Shown here in pieces: positions 1 through 8,489 of a DNA stretch of 59,763 nt. How positions within the stretch are numbered: the first letter of the stretch is position 1; every line of letters starts with the position of its first letter. This DNA comes from Oligoflexia bacterium. GTDB taxonomy: Bacteria; Bdellovibrionota; Bacteriovoracia; Bacteriovoracales; Bacteriovoracaceae. The notes beneath the pieces are model-generated. The model was not told the DNA's origin and ran no database searches. It was given only the letters and a program-made list of their open reading frames with translations. Where the stretch lies: NCBI GenBank assembly GCA_015232015.1, contig JADGAM010000005.1:1-59763 (forward strand), in the 5' to 3' direction. The translations under genes were made by a program, and so were the position numbers.

Positions 1-320
1 AAAAACACAACATTTTCTTTAATATTTATCCCTGCTTTTGCCTCTTCAACATACCCTGATAAAAATACCACAGGAGTTTTTTGATTTGGACCAGCTTCTG
101 CTCTTACACAATTTATAAACTCCGCTCCAGTCATCTCAGGCATTCTATGATCTGAGATGATAACGTCATATTTTTCTTGTTTAGCATAACCAAGACCCTT
201 TAAACCAGACCCCGCAGTCTGCACATCACAGGTGAAACTATCTTGCAAAAAATCAGATAAAATACCTCTTATATCTTGCTCATCATCTACAACAAGAAAA
301 TTATATTTGCCTTTTACCAT
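1..320 (-). CDS. Response regulator receiver protein (3' end cut by window)
   Basis: The gene starts at the ATG at 318-320 behind a GGAG and runs off the window edge. The 106 visible residues form a CheY-type receiver domain: an acidic pair in VVDDEQD near residue 12, the phospho-acceptor Asp at about residue 57 (IISDHRMPEMTG), and the switch segment VVFLSGY. No output domain is visible, but the C-terminus is missing. It closely resembles the receiver protein at 41104-41502, sharing the F-C-D motif in helix 1 and the GYxEEAK segment, so the two are probably paralogues. Partner kinase unknown. Confidence 0.85.
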   Translation of the reverse strand, partial: MVKGKYNFLVVDDEQDIRGILSDFLQDSFTCDVQTAGSGLKGLGYAKQEKYDVIISDHRMPEMTGAEFINCVRAEAGPNQKTPVVFLSGYVEEAKAGINIKENVVF

Positions 321-427
321 GAAAATTCTCCTCGATTTCTAAACAAAATAGTGATCATCAACATAAGCATCTATACATAATATATTATGTGTACATATAT
401 ATAGATTAAAATCGATCAAAAAAAATA

Positions 428-2011
428 TCAAGTACTAATAGCTTTTTTAGATATTTCTTTGCCCAGTGATATTATTAATTGAAAAAGCTTATCAAGATCT
501 TCAGACGCAGTATTTTGATTCAATATTACCAATCTTAATGCCAATTTTCCCTTCCAAATTGCATAATTAATCATAAAATGCCCTTCAGAAATTATCTTTT
601 GCCTAATATGATAATTTATATCATTTTGAATTTTGAGATTATCTACATTACATTCTATACTACAACTGTCGGTATTATTATTGTTATATCTAAAAAGAAG
701 GATAAGTGACTGTCTTGGCACAATTAATTCTAAATTATCATTTTTTTTAATACACTCTTCTGCGTACTCTATAAGAGAAATAAGTTTACTAAATCTCTTT
801 GCTATTCCCTCATCACCAAAATATTGCCATAAACCCCACAGCTTCAGTGAATCTATTTTTCTTCCACATTGTAGAGAGTACTTACCAATATCATTATCGT
901 TATCATTATCGTTATTGTTATTGTTATTGTTATTGTTATCACTTTGAAAATCATCAGGACTTTGAGTATGAAATAAATAATCTCCTTCTCCTCCAGAAAT
1001 GGCATCTCTTAAAATACTTCCTTCCTTTAACATAATTGCAGAGCAAGTTAATGGAACTCCCATCAGTTTGTGTGCATCCAAAGAAAAAGAATCAGCAAAC
1101 TCTATGCCTTTAAGTATATCTTCATTTTGTTCTTTTGAAAAAAATCTTGATGGGTTAATTAGTAGCGGCCCTAAAAAAGCACCATCCACATGAAACCATA
1201 ACCCATATTTATTTGCTATTTCATATATTTTGTTAAATGAATCGATTGAGCCAGTAACTGTTGTTCCAAAAGTTGCGGCCACAAAAAAGGGTCTATCTCC
1301 AACAGTAATCGATTGTAAAATAGCTTTTTCTAATTCATCAACTCTCATTTTTCCATTTTCATCACTTGCAACCTTTACAACATTTTTGTGACCAATACCT
1401 AGTATATTTGCAGCTCTAAAAAATGAGTAGTGGGCCTCTTCAGAAATAAAAACTTTCAATTGATTTTTTATTGTACAAAAACCATCTTCCTTAAATTTTG
1501 GAAAAAGATAGTTTCTTGCACACAACAAGGCCATCATATTAGCATAACTACCACCCAAAACCAAAAGACCATCGGCCTCAGTCACCGAACCAGCTGCAAG
1601 CTTATGCTTATCCTTGGACCAAATCATCTCAGCAAATTTTTCAATTAATTTTTTTTCAATTAGTGTTGCAATTGGTGTCATCTCATAGGTGGCCATCGAT
1701 GAATTATTAAGAGTAGATAAAAATTCTGCGGCCAATGCAGGAATTTGCAATTCCCCATATAACTGATTAAAGAAATGCCTGTGCCCACTTAAAACACTAT
1801 GATCTAAGAATAGCTGCATACTATTGCAAAAATTTGTAAAGGCCTTGCCACAATCTTCAATATTATTTGGAATTATTAGATTTAATTTTGTTTTTAAATC
1901 ACTAATTGAAATGGCATTAGTAATTTTTTGTTGAGGATTATCTAATTTTTCTAGATAATCAATTATTGTTTTATATGTCCAAAGAAGCAATTCTTTTTCT
2001 TCAATATTCAT
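428..2011 (-). CDS. Group II PLP-dependent amino-acid decarboxylase (glutamate/cysteine-sulfinate decarboxylase-like)
   Basis: The protein has 527 residues and the fold-type I group II decarboxylase motifs: the substrate/PLP-stacking His in EEAHYS near residue 194, HVDGAF with the PLP-nitrogen Asp at about 276, and the Schiff-base Lys at about 315 in DAHKLMGVPL. The stretch from that Lys through CSAI, YLF and LQCGRK is arranged as in animal glutamate and cysteine-sulfinate decarboxylases, so an acidic amino acid is the likely substrate. An Asn/Asp tract at about 358-374, encoded by 6-bp repeats, interrupts the usual loop before LQCGRK. It is the last gene of a minus-strand run with KAS, ACP and an FAD enzyme, 40 bp after its neighbour. 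A weak GAGG lies 10 nt before the ATG. The true substrate and product are not known. Confidence 0.85.
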   Translation of the reverse strand: MNIEEKELLLWTYKTIIDYLEKLDNPQQKITNAISISDLKTKLNLIIPNNIEDCGKAFTNFCNSMQLFLDHSVLSGHRHFFNQLYGELQIPALAAEFLSTLNNSSMATYEMTPIATLIEKKLIEKFAEMIWSKDKHKLAAGSVTEADGLLVLGGSYANMMALLCARNYLFPKFKEDGFCTIKNQLKVFISEEAHYSFFRAANILGIGHKNVVKVASDENGKMRVDELEKAILQSITVGDRPFFVAATFGTTVTGSIDSFNKIYEIANKYGLWFHVDGAFLGPLLINPSRFFSKEQNEDILKGIEFADSFSLDAHKLMGVPLTCSAIMLKEGSILRDAISGGEGDYLFHTQSPDDFQSDNNNNNNNNNDNDNDNDIGKYSLQCGRKIDSLKLWGLWQYFGDEGIAKRFSKLISLIEYAEECIKKNDNLELIVPRQSLILLFRYNNNNTDSCSIECNVDNLKIQNDINYHIRQKIISEGHFMINYAIWKGKLALRLVILNQNTASEDLDKLFQLIISLGKEISKKAIST

Positions 2012-2051
2012 AATAAAATTACCTCAACATAACATTACATAAATAAAATAA

Positions 2052-3671
2052 TTACTCTTGATTAATATAAAAGTTAGCGATGGTTACTCCACTAAGTAAA
2101 GCACCCACTATTCCTAAAAAACCTTGGTCTGTGCCTGCTAAAAAAAGATTATGACAGTTTGCTGTTGGTAAACGACCATCTTTAAATTTTAATTTTGCTC
2201 CGTAAATACTACCTTGTAAATGCCCAGTATACTTGTGTATTGTTCTAGGAGTAAAAATATCATGATCGATTATCTTGGCCTGGCCAGTGTCACCGCTATC
2301 AATTGTAGGTAGAAGTTTTTTTAGGAGTGTCTTTGATGTTTTAAGTAATCTTGCTTTCTCTATAATATATTCTTCTCTAGAATATTTCGACCATAATTGA
2401 TAGTTGGCCAACATACTAAAACGGATCATGCTTTCTGATGATGATAATAATGATGATGATGTGGAAGATAGTGAATTAACTCCAAAATTATTAGGAAAAC
2501 AAACCACTGAACTATTGCTATCAACATTATCTTTTGGTTTATTATAAAAAAATTTATTTAAAGAATTGTTGTTGTAAAATATAATTGAAGTATCTTGGTA
2601 GTTTGCAGGAATTTCTTTATCTAAAATTAAAATTGTCTCTGTAAATGATAAATTTCCCACTAGCTCAGAATGCTCAGAATCTTTTTTCGCTAATTTCTCT
2701 TTCTCTAACTTCTCTACTAATCCCATAGTCTCAACATATCCTATTGTTGAGATCACTTTTTTACTCTGAATAATCTCTCCCGAATGCAAAGTAATTTCCC
2801 ACTCTCCATCTTTTCCATCTTTTCCATCTTTAAGTTTTAGAGAAGATACTTTTTTATTAAATTGTAATACCTTTTCAATCTTATAAATTGCATTTTTATC
2901 ACACTCTTCTTGTATGCGTGAGAGTAATAAATTAATTATGGTACGAACTCCACCTTTAGGTTTAGAAAATCCCTCTAGAAAAATGCTTCTAAACATAATC
3001 ACAAATTGTGAATAGTCCATATCATTTTCCCAAGAGCTACCGTACAAAAAAAGTGGAGTAAAAATCATCTCTAATAAAAGTGGATCTTTTATTATCTCAG
3101 ATACTTTTTCTTTAGCACTTAAATAAGGTTGATATAAATTATCATCAGAGTAAGAGACAACAAAGTTTATTAATTTTATAAAATTATCAATCTCTTTAGG
3201 GAAATATTCTTTTACTTCAGAAATCAAAAGTTCCATCTCATTAGAAAATTTTAAAGTACATCCTTGATATGCAAAATCAATTTTAGATATACGTTGTTGT
3301 TGCAAATCCATTTTATCAAAAGGAATTCTTAGTTGCCTCAACACCTTTAAAAAAGCATTGGGATTGTAATTTGCCCTAAGATTTGCTCTAAGATTAGAAA
3401 TATTACTACTATGATTATCACTACTACTATTATCACTATTATTATTATTATTAACGTTTTTATGTTTTAATTTGGGATTTGCATAGTTGGTTAAGGCATG
3501 TAGGCCAACATCAAAATCTCGTGATCCTCGCGAGTAATAGGAGTTAAGTCCACCTGCAATTGAATGTTTTTCTAATAATAAGACATTTTTATCAAACATT
3601 AATGCACGAATTGTTGCTGCTAATCCAGACATTCCTGCACCGATTATAACGACATCATATATTTGATTCAT
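2052..3671 (-). CDS. FAD-dependent oxidoreductase of the phytoene desaturase / carotenoid isomerase / retinol saturase family
   Basis: The N-terminus carries the Rossmann dinucleotide-binding fingerprint IIGAGMSGL (residues about 9-17), followed by the ADP-ribose acidic residue in LLLEKH and the GG motif of AGGLNSYY, typical of carotenoid desaturases and isomerases. The C-terminal FAD motif LFLAGTDQGFLGIVGALLSG is present. At 539 residues it is slightly long because of low-complexity Asn/Ser inserts at about residues 75-93 and 410-425. Such enzymes act on long conjugated or isolated C=C bonds of lipids. Between ACP and decarboxylase genes it may modify an ACP-bound or released acyl chain; this is inference. 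No strong Shine-Dalgarno precedes the ATG. Confidence 0.82.
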   Translation of the reverse strand: MNQIYDVVIIGAGMSGLAATIRALMFDKNVLLLEKHSIAGGLNSYYSRGSRDFDVGLHALTNYANPKLKHKNVNNNNNSDNSSSDNHSSNISNLRANLRANYNPNAFLKVLRQLRIPFDKMDLQQQRISKIDFAYQGCTLKFSNEMELLISEVKEYFPKEIDNFIKLINFVVSYSDDNLYQPYLSAKEKVSEIIKDPLLLEMIFTPLFLYGSSWENDMDYSQFVIMFRSIFLEGFSKPKGGVRTIINLLLSRIQEECDKNAIYKIEKVLQFNKKVSSLKLKDGKDGKDGEWEITLHSGEIIQSKKVISTIGYVETMGLVEKLEKEKLAKKDSEHSELVGNLSFTETILILDKEIPANYQDTSIIFYNNNSLNKFFYNKPKDNVDSNSSVVCFPNNFGVNSLSSTSSSLLSSSESMIRFSMLANYQLWSKYSREEYIIEKARLLKTSKTLLKKLLPTIDSGDTGQAKIIDHDIFTPRTIHKYTGHLQGSIYGAKLKFKDGRLPTANCHNLFLAGTDQGFLGIVGALLSGVTIANFYINQE

Positions 3672-3727
3672 ATGCTTAAACTTAATTAAGAAATCAACAA
3701 GTAGTAAGTCATTTGGATTTTTTTAGT

Positions 3728-3976
3728 TTAATTTACTAACTTTGGAGAGAGATACTGAACACAACTACCAAGTGTGGCCAATTTTGGATAATCCTCAGGA
3801 GGAACCTCAATCTTATATTTTTTCCTTAGTTCCATTACGATATCTAAAAAATCCATAGAATCTAATTCTAATTGTTCCCTTAAGGCAATATCATCTTTTA
3901 AATTCTTCAAATCTTCATCAGGCGCAATATCTGCAATAATATCAACTACTACCTGTCTTACCTCTTCTTGAGTCAT
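3728..3976 (-). CDS. Acyl carrier protein (stand-alone, cluster-specific)
   Basis: This is an 82-residue four-helix carrier protein with the phosphopantetheine-attachment Ser at about residue 40 in LELDSMDFLD, followed by acidic helix II. The start is the ATG at 3974-3976, which has GGGAGG at a spacing of six; a longer in-frame reading to 3991 lacks a ribosome site. The sequence departs from housekeeping AcpP, whose motif is usually DSLDTVE, and it sits directly downstream of a ketoacyl synthase gene rather than beside fabD/fabG. That argues for a dedicated carrier in a specialised pathway. It needs a phosphopantetheinyl transferase, which is not encoded here. Confidence 0.9.
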   Translation of the reverse strand: MTQEEVRQVVVDIIADIAPDEDLKNLKDDIALREQLELDSMDFLDIVMELRKKYKIEVPPEDYPKLATLGSCVQYLSPKLVN

Positions 3977-4082
3977 CAAATTACCTCCCAAAATGGATTA
4001 CTTGGATTACGCTTATGCTTATAAACTTCAAAAAAATAATAACAATAAAAAATACAACAAATTAATTAATCAAACAACAAGT

Positions 4083-5321
4083 CTAATATTTTTTTACAAT
4101 CAGAGTAGAATTTATGCCTAACATTCCAAAAGAGTTGTTTAAAATATAATTGACCTCTCGCTTAATAGGGCCATTAATAACTAATCCCTTTATTATACAT
4201 TTTTGCTCCAGTTCCTTAATATTTGTAAATGGGTGAACTAATCCATCAGTAAAACTTGGAAGATTTCCTGCTAGCTCTAAAGCTCCTGAAGCTCCCATTG
4301 TATGACCAATAAGATCTTTCATTCCATTAATATTTACCTTATTAGAAGTGTTAAATAGAGTTCCCACCGCTTCACACTCAATAATATCACCTGACTCCGT
4401 ACCGGTAGCATGAAGACTTATAATATCAATATCATTGACAGAAATTTTTGCCATCGATATTGCTTTCATTATACAATCCATCTGTCTTTGAGCATTTGGT
4501 AATACAAAATCAGTTGAATCAGAATTTATATGATATCCTACAATCTCTCCATATATTTTAGCATTTCTTTTGATTGCATCCTCTAATCTTTCTAAGGTAA
4601 GAATTGCTCCACCTTCTGAAATAACTATTCCATTACGAGTAATATCGAGAGGGCGTGATGCCAAAGATGGCATCTCATGAAATGCTAATGCCCCTTGCGC
4701 CTTAAATGCAGCAAAAATACCAAATGTATTAGTTGACTCAGAGACTCCTCCTGCTAATGCGAAATCAATTTCTCCAAGTTGTAGCATTTGGCAAGCATTA
4801 ATAAGTCCTACATTTCCGGCAGCGCAGGCAGCACCTAAAGTGTAGTGTGGCCCGGTAATTCCCAAATTGAGGGTTACTTCTCCTGCAGGATTATTAGCAA
4901 CTGTTCGAGGATTGTGATGATGCGACCAAAAATCTACATTTAAATTATTTTGATGTAATTCAAAGATTTCATTTTCAGTCTCAACATTACCGTGTTCTGT
5001 AATGCCTAAATAAACTCCCAATCTTGATTTATCAACTGCGGCCCAAGGCAACTTCGAATCAACAATTGCTTCATTAGCACAATAAATACTTATTGCTCCC
5101 GCGCGTGTGCCTCTTCTTCTGGCCTTCTTCGATTGATATTTATATTCATCAAATTTACAAATACCAGCAGGCCACTTTCCCATATATCTTATTTCTTTAA
5201 GCTCTATTCCCGAAATTCCATTTAAGATAGCATTTCGAAATTCCGGCAAATTATTTCCATTAGGAGAAGCAATTCCTACTCCAGTTATTACTACGCGTGA
5301 TCTATTATTTATGTTATTCAA
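4083..5321 (-). CDS. Beta-ketoacyl-ACP synthase (KAS II/FabF-like)
   Basis: A condensing enzyme of about 412 residues with an intact Cys-His-His triad: Cys in GAACAAGN (about residue 166 from the start chosen), His in LHATGTESGD (about 304) and His in IGHTMGASGA (about 340). It should elongate an acyl chain with malonyl-ACP. The start is set at TTG 5319-5321, because GGAG lies six bases upstream; another TTG at 5333 has no such site and no ATG is near. It leads a minus-strand run followed by ACP, FAD enzyme and PLP decarboxylase genes, and its promoter region (5322-5618) is shared with a divergent dienoyl-CoA reductase gene. Basic segments such as KKARRRGTR are unusual for housekeeping FabF. 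Confidence 0.9.
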   Translation of the reverse strand: MNNINNRSRVVITGVGIASPNGNNLPEFRNAILNGISGIELKEIRYMGKWPAGICKFDEYKYQSKKARRRGTRAGAISIYCANEAIVDSKLPWAAVDKSRLGVYLGITEHGNVETENEIFELHQNNLNVDFWSHHHNPRTVANNPAGEVTLNLGITGPHYTLGAACAAGNVGLINACQMLQLGEIDFALAGGVSESTNTFGIFAAFKAQGALAFHEMPSLASRPLDITRNGIVISEGGAILTLERLEDAIKRNAKIYGEIVGYHINSDSTDFVLPNAQRQMDCIMKAISMAKISVNDIDIISLHATGTESGDIIECEAVGTLFNTSNKVNINGMKDLIGHTMGASGALELAGNLPSFTDGLVHPFTNIKELEQKCIIKGLVINGPIKREVNYILNNSFGMLGINSTLIVKKY

Positions 5322-5569
5322 ATTACACTCCAAATCTTATATTTCAAATCAAATTAGATATAAGTACTTTACCCGACTGAATCTCTGTAAATTAGATTTT
5401 TAAATTTTGAAGTTTAAAATTTAAAATAAATGTCTGAACTCTTCAATAGAAATGATAATATTTTCATAAAATTATCTTCTGTAAAAAATATAAAAAAATA
5501 TAAAAAAGTTTTATTTTTACTAACGCAATTTTAAACAGTTATAGTATTTATATAACATATTTCTTATTA

Positions 5570-5605
5570 CATTTATTTATGCATTTATTTATGCATTTAT
5601 TTTAG
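5570..5605. repeat. 12-bp tandem repeat upstream of the FadH gene
   Basis: Two perfect units of CATTTATTTATG are followed by a third diverged unit in the leader of the gene at 5619. Each perfect unit ends in ATG. The repeat lies just before the ribosome site AGGA. The rest of 5322-5618 is very AT-rich and shows no feature I can name beyond its role as divergent promoter region. Confidence 0.8.
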
Positions 5606-5618
5606 CAGGAATGCTTTT

Positions 5619-5666
5619 ATGGGTATCAAACCTTTTATGGATATCAAACCTTTTATGGATATCAAA
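5619..5666 (+). repeat. 18-bp tandem repeat in the 5' coding end of fadH
   Basis: Two 18-bp units plus a partial third encode the repeated peptide M-[GD]-I-K-P-F. Each unit carries an ATG in frame, so copy changes would alter the N-terminus without breaking the gene. No conserved domain lies here. Confidence 0.85.
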
Positions 5667-7886
5667 CAAAGAGGAAGAGAAATGAGAAGTGAAATGGGGA
5701 CCGAAAGTGAAAAATATACTGGACAAATTTATCCTCATCTATTTTCTCCTCTTGATTTAAAATTCACAACATTAAAAAATCGAAGTGTGATGCTCTCGAT
5801 GCATACAGGCCATGAAGATCATTTTTTTTTTACAAAACTTTTACATTTCTATCAAGAGAGAGTGAGAGGAGATATTTCTCTTATTATAACAGGAGGAATC
5901 TCTCCAAACGTTAGTGGAGAGTTAAAATTTATGGGGGCCAAGCTTAGTAATTGGTTTGAAATAAAAAAACATCAATATTTAACAAAAAATTTGCATGCAA
6001 TTGATAATAAAACCAAAGTAATTATGCAAATACTTCATAGTGGAAGATATGCTTATCACCCACTTTGTGTTGCACCTTCTCGAATTAAATCCAATATAGC
6101 TCCTTTCACTCCTAGAAAACTAAGTTTGAATACTATTACCAAAACAGTAAATGATTTTATAGAATGTGCTATGCGGGCCCGAGAGGCCGGTTATGATGGT
6201 GTGGAAGTAATGGGTGCTCAAGGTTATTTAATAAATCAATTTTTAAACTCTAAAACCAATAAAAGAGAGGATGCTTATGGTGGTAATTATCAGAATATGA
6301 TTCGTTTTCCCTTAGAGATTGTAAGAGGAATTCGTGAAACCATTGGGCCAAATTTTATTATCAGTTACCGAATATCTATCGTTGATTTTATAAGTAGTGG
6401 ACAAAGTTTTCAGGAAGTAATACATCTGGCCCGTGAGATTGAAAATGCAGGTGCAAATATAATAAATACAGGAATAGGCCAACATGAGTCTTCTGTTCCC
6501 ACCTCCCAAATGCTAGTTCCTGAGGCCGCATTTTTACCTTTTATAAAGCAATTAAAAGAAAATGCTAAATTAAATATCCCTCTGATTGCAGGAATTAGAA
6601 TCAATACTCCAGAGATGGCAGAAAAAATTTTGACCCAAGGATATGCTGATCTAATAGGACTCGGCCGTCCCCTATTGGCCGATCCACACTTTCTTACCAA
6701 GAGCAAGCAGGAGCGAAGTAATGAAATAAGAACATGTGTGGCCTGTAATCAAGGGTGCCTTGATGAAATATTTAAAGGTAATGTAATAAATTGCATGGTA
6801 AACCCTGATGTTTTAAGTGAAATCACTTACGAAAACAGTTTTAAAGATTCAACTCACTCGAAAAATATTGCAGTTATTGGAGCAGGAGTAGCAGGTCTTT
6901 CTTGCGCAGTAACCTTAGCTGAAAAAGGTCATAAGGTACATTTATTTGAAGAAGAAAGTTATATTGGTGGGCAACTTTTTTTGGCGGCCACAAGTATAGA
7001 TGGCAAAAAGGAATTTTTAAAAATAATAAATTATTATCAAAACGCCATTAAAAAATTAGATATTAAACTTTATCTTAATAAAAAAATTTCAATAGAAAAT
7101 TTTGAAGATGAATTTTTTAATCACAAAATTAAAATGGATAAAGTAGTTTTGGCCCTGGGTACGAGAGCAAATATGATTACTAATATTGTTGGAATTAATC
7201 ATCCTAAAGTCGTCTCTTACTACAATCTATTAAAACAATTAAAGCAAAAAACTATTCAACTAGGTAGTCGGGTGGCCATCATAGGAAGTGGTGCCATTGC
7301 AATTAGTGTGGCCTATATGTTGTTAAAGAATAACAACAACAATAGTAGTAATAATAAAAATTATTATCAGGATTGGAAGATCGATTTAAGTTACACAAAT
7401 AGAGGAGGACTTTTTAATTGCGAACAACAAAATGAACAAGAACAAGAGCAAGAACAGAAAGACAAAGAAGGGCAAAAAGAAAAAAATAGAATAAAAAAAA
7501 TCTATCTATTACAACGAGGTGACAAAAAATTAGCACGAGGAATTGGAAAAACCTCTCGTTGGATTTATCTTAAAACAATTAAAAATAGTAATATTGTAGA
7601 AGTGATACGTAATGCTTGTTATGAAAAAATTGATGATCAAGGATTACATATTACAATTGATGAAATTCCACACCTATTAAATGTTGATAATGTTATTCTC
7701 TGTAATGGACAAACCACTAATTTTGATCCAACTCTTTATGAAAAACTCTGCACTTTGCTTAAAAGTACTTCCCTTAAAAATTATAAAAATGTACATATTG
7801 TGGGAGCTACTAGCGATGAAAAAACAAGTTCATTTGATGCTCGCGAAGCAATCCACCAAGGGTTTTTTACAGCAATGAAAATTTAA
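5619..7886 (+). CDS. fadH: 2,4-dienoyl-CoA reductase, FadH type (OYE barrel + FeS + FAD/NAD domains)
   Basis: The N-terminal half is an FMN-binding old-yellow-enzyme barrel with the FadH signature GYDGVEVMGAQGYLINQFL and the FMN-phosphate region IGLGRPLLADP. A CxxCxxxC plus distal Cys cluster motif (CVACNQGC, then NCMVNPD) follows near residues 372-392, then an FAD-binding fingerprint VIGAGVAGLSC. The family reduces 2,4-dienoyl-CoA with NADPH during breakdown of unsaturated fatty acids. At 755 residues it is longer than the usual 670 or so, owing to a repeated N-terminus and Asn and Glu-Gln inserts in the last domain. Start sites are ambiguous: ATG 5619 (AGGA upstream) or ATG 5682, which has AGAGGA at good spacing and lies closer to the conserved YPHLFSPL. 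It is divergent from the KAS/ACP run. Confidence 0.9.
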   Translation: MGIKPFMDIKPFMDIKQRGREMRSEMGTESEKYTGQIYPHLFSPLDLKFTTLKNRSVMLSMHTGHEDHFFFTKLLHFYQERVRGDISLIITGGISPNVSGELKFMGAKLSNWFEIKKHQYLTKNLHAIDNKTKVIMQILHSGRYAYHPLCVAPSRIKSNIAPFTPRKLSLNTITKTVNDFIECAMRAREAGYDGVEVMGAQGYLINQFLNSKTNKREDAYGGNYQNMIRFPLEIVRGIRETIGPNFIISYRISIVDFISSGQSFQEVIHLAREIENAGANIINTGIGQHESSVPTSQMLVPEAAFLPFIKQLKENAKLNIPLIAGIRINTPEMAEKILTQGYADLIGLGRPLLADPHFLTKSKQERSNEIRTCVACNQGCLDEIFKGNVINCMVNPDVLSEITYENSFKDSTHSKNIAVIGAGVAGLSCAVTLAEKGHKVHLFEEESYIGGQLFLAATSIDGKKEFLKIINYYQNAIKKLDIKLYLNKKISIENFEDEFFNHKIKMDKVVLALGTRANMITNIVGINHPKVVSYYNLLKQLKQKTIQLGSRVAIIGSGAIAISVAYMLLKNNNNNSSNNKNYYQDWKIDLSYTNRGGLFNCEQQNEQEQEQEQKDKEGQKEKNRIKKIYLLQRGDKKLARGIGKTSRWIYLKTIKNSNIVEVIRNACYEKIDDQGLHITIDEIPHLLNVDNVILCNGQTTNFDPTLYEKLCTLLKSTSLKNYKNVHIVGATSDEKTSSFDAREAIHQGFFTAMKI

Positions 7887-7900
7887 TTTTTGAACACCGA

Positions 7901-7920
7901 CTTAGGAATGGGAACTTAAT
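7901..7920 (+). repeat. Copy 1 of a dispersed GGAATGGGAAC motif at convergent gene ends
   Basis: The stretch TTAGGAATGGGAACTTAA lies between the convergent genes ending at 7886 and 7923. Near-identical copies lie at 28954-28972 and, inverted, at 31731-31748, each also between convergent genes. Confidence 0.6.
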
Positions 7921-7922
7921 TT

Positions 7923-8402
7923 TTAGATAGCAGCACCTTCATTGATCCAAGCAATAATAGAATTTTGTTCCTCGGTAGTAAGATGCTGATCAATTATGTG
8001 AATATTATAAGGAACACAATTTACTTTACCTGCATAGTTGGTAATATTATTATAGGTCCTATTTAAAATTGCAACTAAGTATGATTGATTCAAATCCCTT
8101 GCTGTTACATATGGAATATCGGCACAAAAAGTACTACTTTGTCCCGCACATTTAAGTGTTGTAAGTGTACTATGAGCTTTTTCTTTAGTAGAAAAATCCA
8201 ATTTTACTCCTAGATTATCATAAGGATCCTGTCCAGGAACATGACAACGAATACAATTTGGTTTGAAAGTATTTTCATACAAATTTGTAAAACGAGAGGC
8301 AGGAATTGCTGTATCATTATTTTTTGAGCAACCATATGTAAGGGTCAAAAATAAGAAAAGAAAAATAAATAAAGTTTTACTTTTAATATTCATAATATCC
8401 AT
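7923..8402 (-). CDS. Lipoprotein with a c-type haem-binding motif
   Basis: From the ATG at 8402 (AAAGGAG just upstream; an ATG at 8393 is a close alternative) the protein has a signal peptide ending in a lipobox with Cys at about residue 25 (TYGCSK). A CIRCH motif at residues 50-54 fits covalent haem attachment, as in c-type cytochromes. Four further Cys lie downstream, in KCAG, TFCAD and VNCVPY contexts. The C-terminal helix ending EEQNSIIAWINEGA resembles the last helix of cytochrome c domains, but a clear distal Met ligand is not evident. The rest is not recognised. It is probably a membrane-anchored periplasmic or surface protein; a redox role is inference from the motif. Confidence 0.7.
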   Translation of the reverse strand: MDIMNIKSKTLFIFLFLFLTLTYGCSKNNDTAIPASRFTNLYENTFKPNCIRCHVPGQDPYDNLGVKLDFSTKEKAHSTLTTLKCAGQSSTFCADIPYVTARDLNQSYLVAILNRTYNNITNYAGKVNCVPYNIHIIDQHLTTEEQNSIIAWINEGAAI

Positions 8403-8489
8403 AAACTCCTTTTTTATAATTTTTGTGCATTTTACTCTAGAAAGCAAAGTTTTTCTTTTCAAAACTTAAAAATAAGGGAGGGAGGGAAT

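Noticed and set aside
799-1035. Plus-strand frame with a run of Tyr/Cys/His opposite the decarboxylase gene
   Set aside because: It is the antisense of the poly-Asn microsatellite; there is no start signal.
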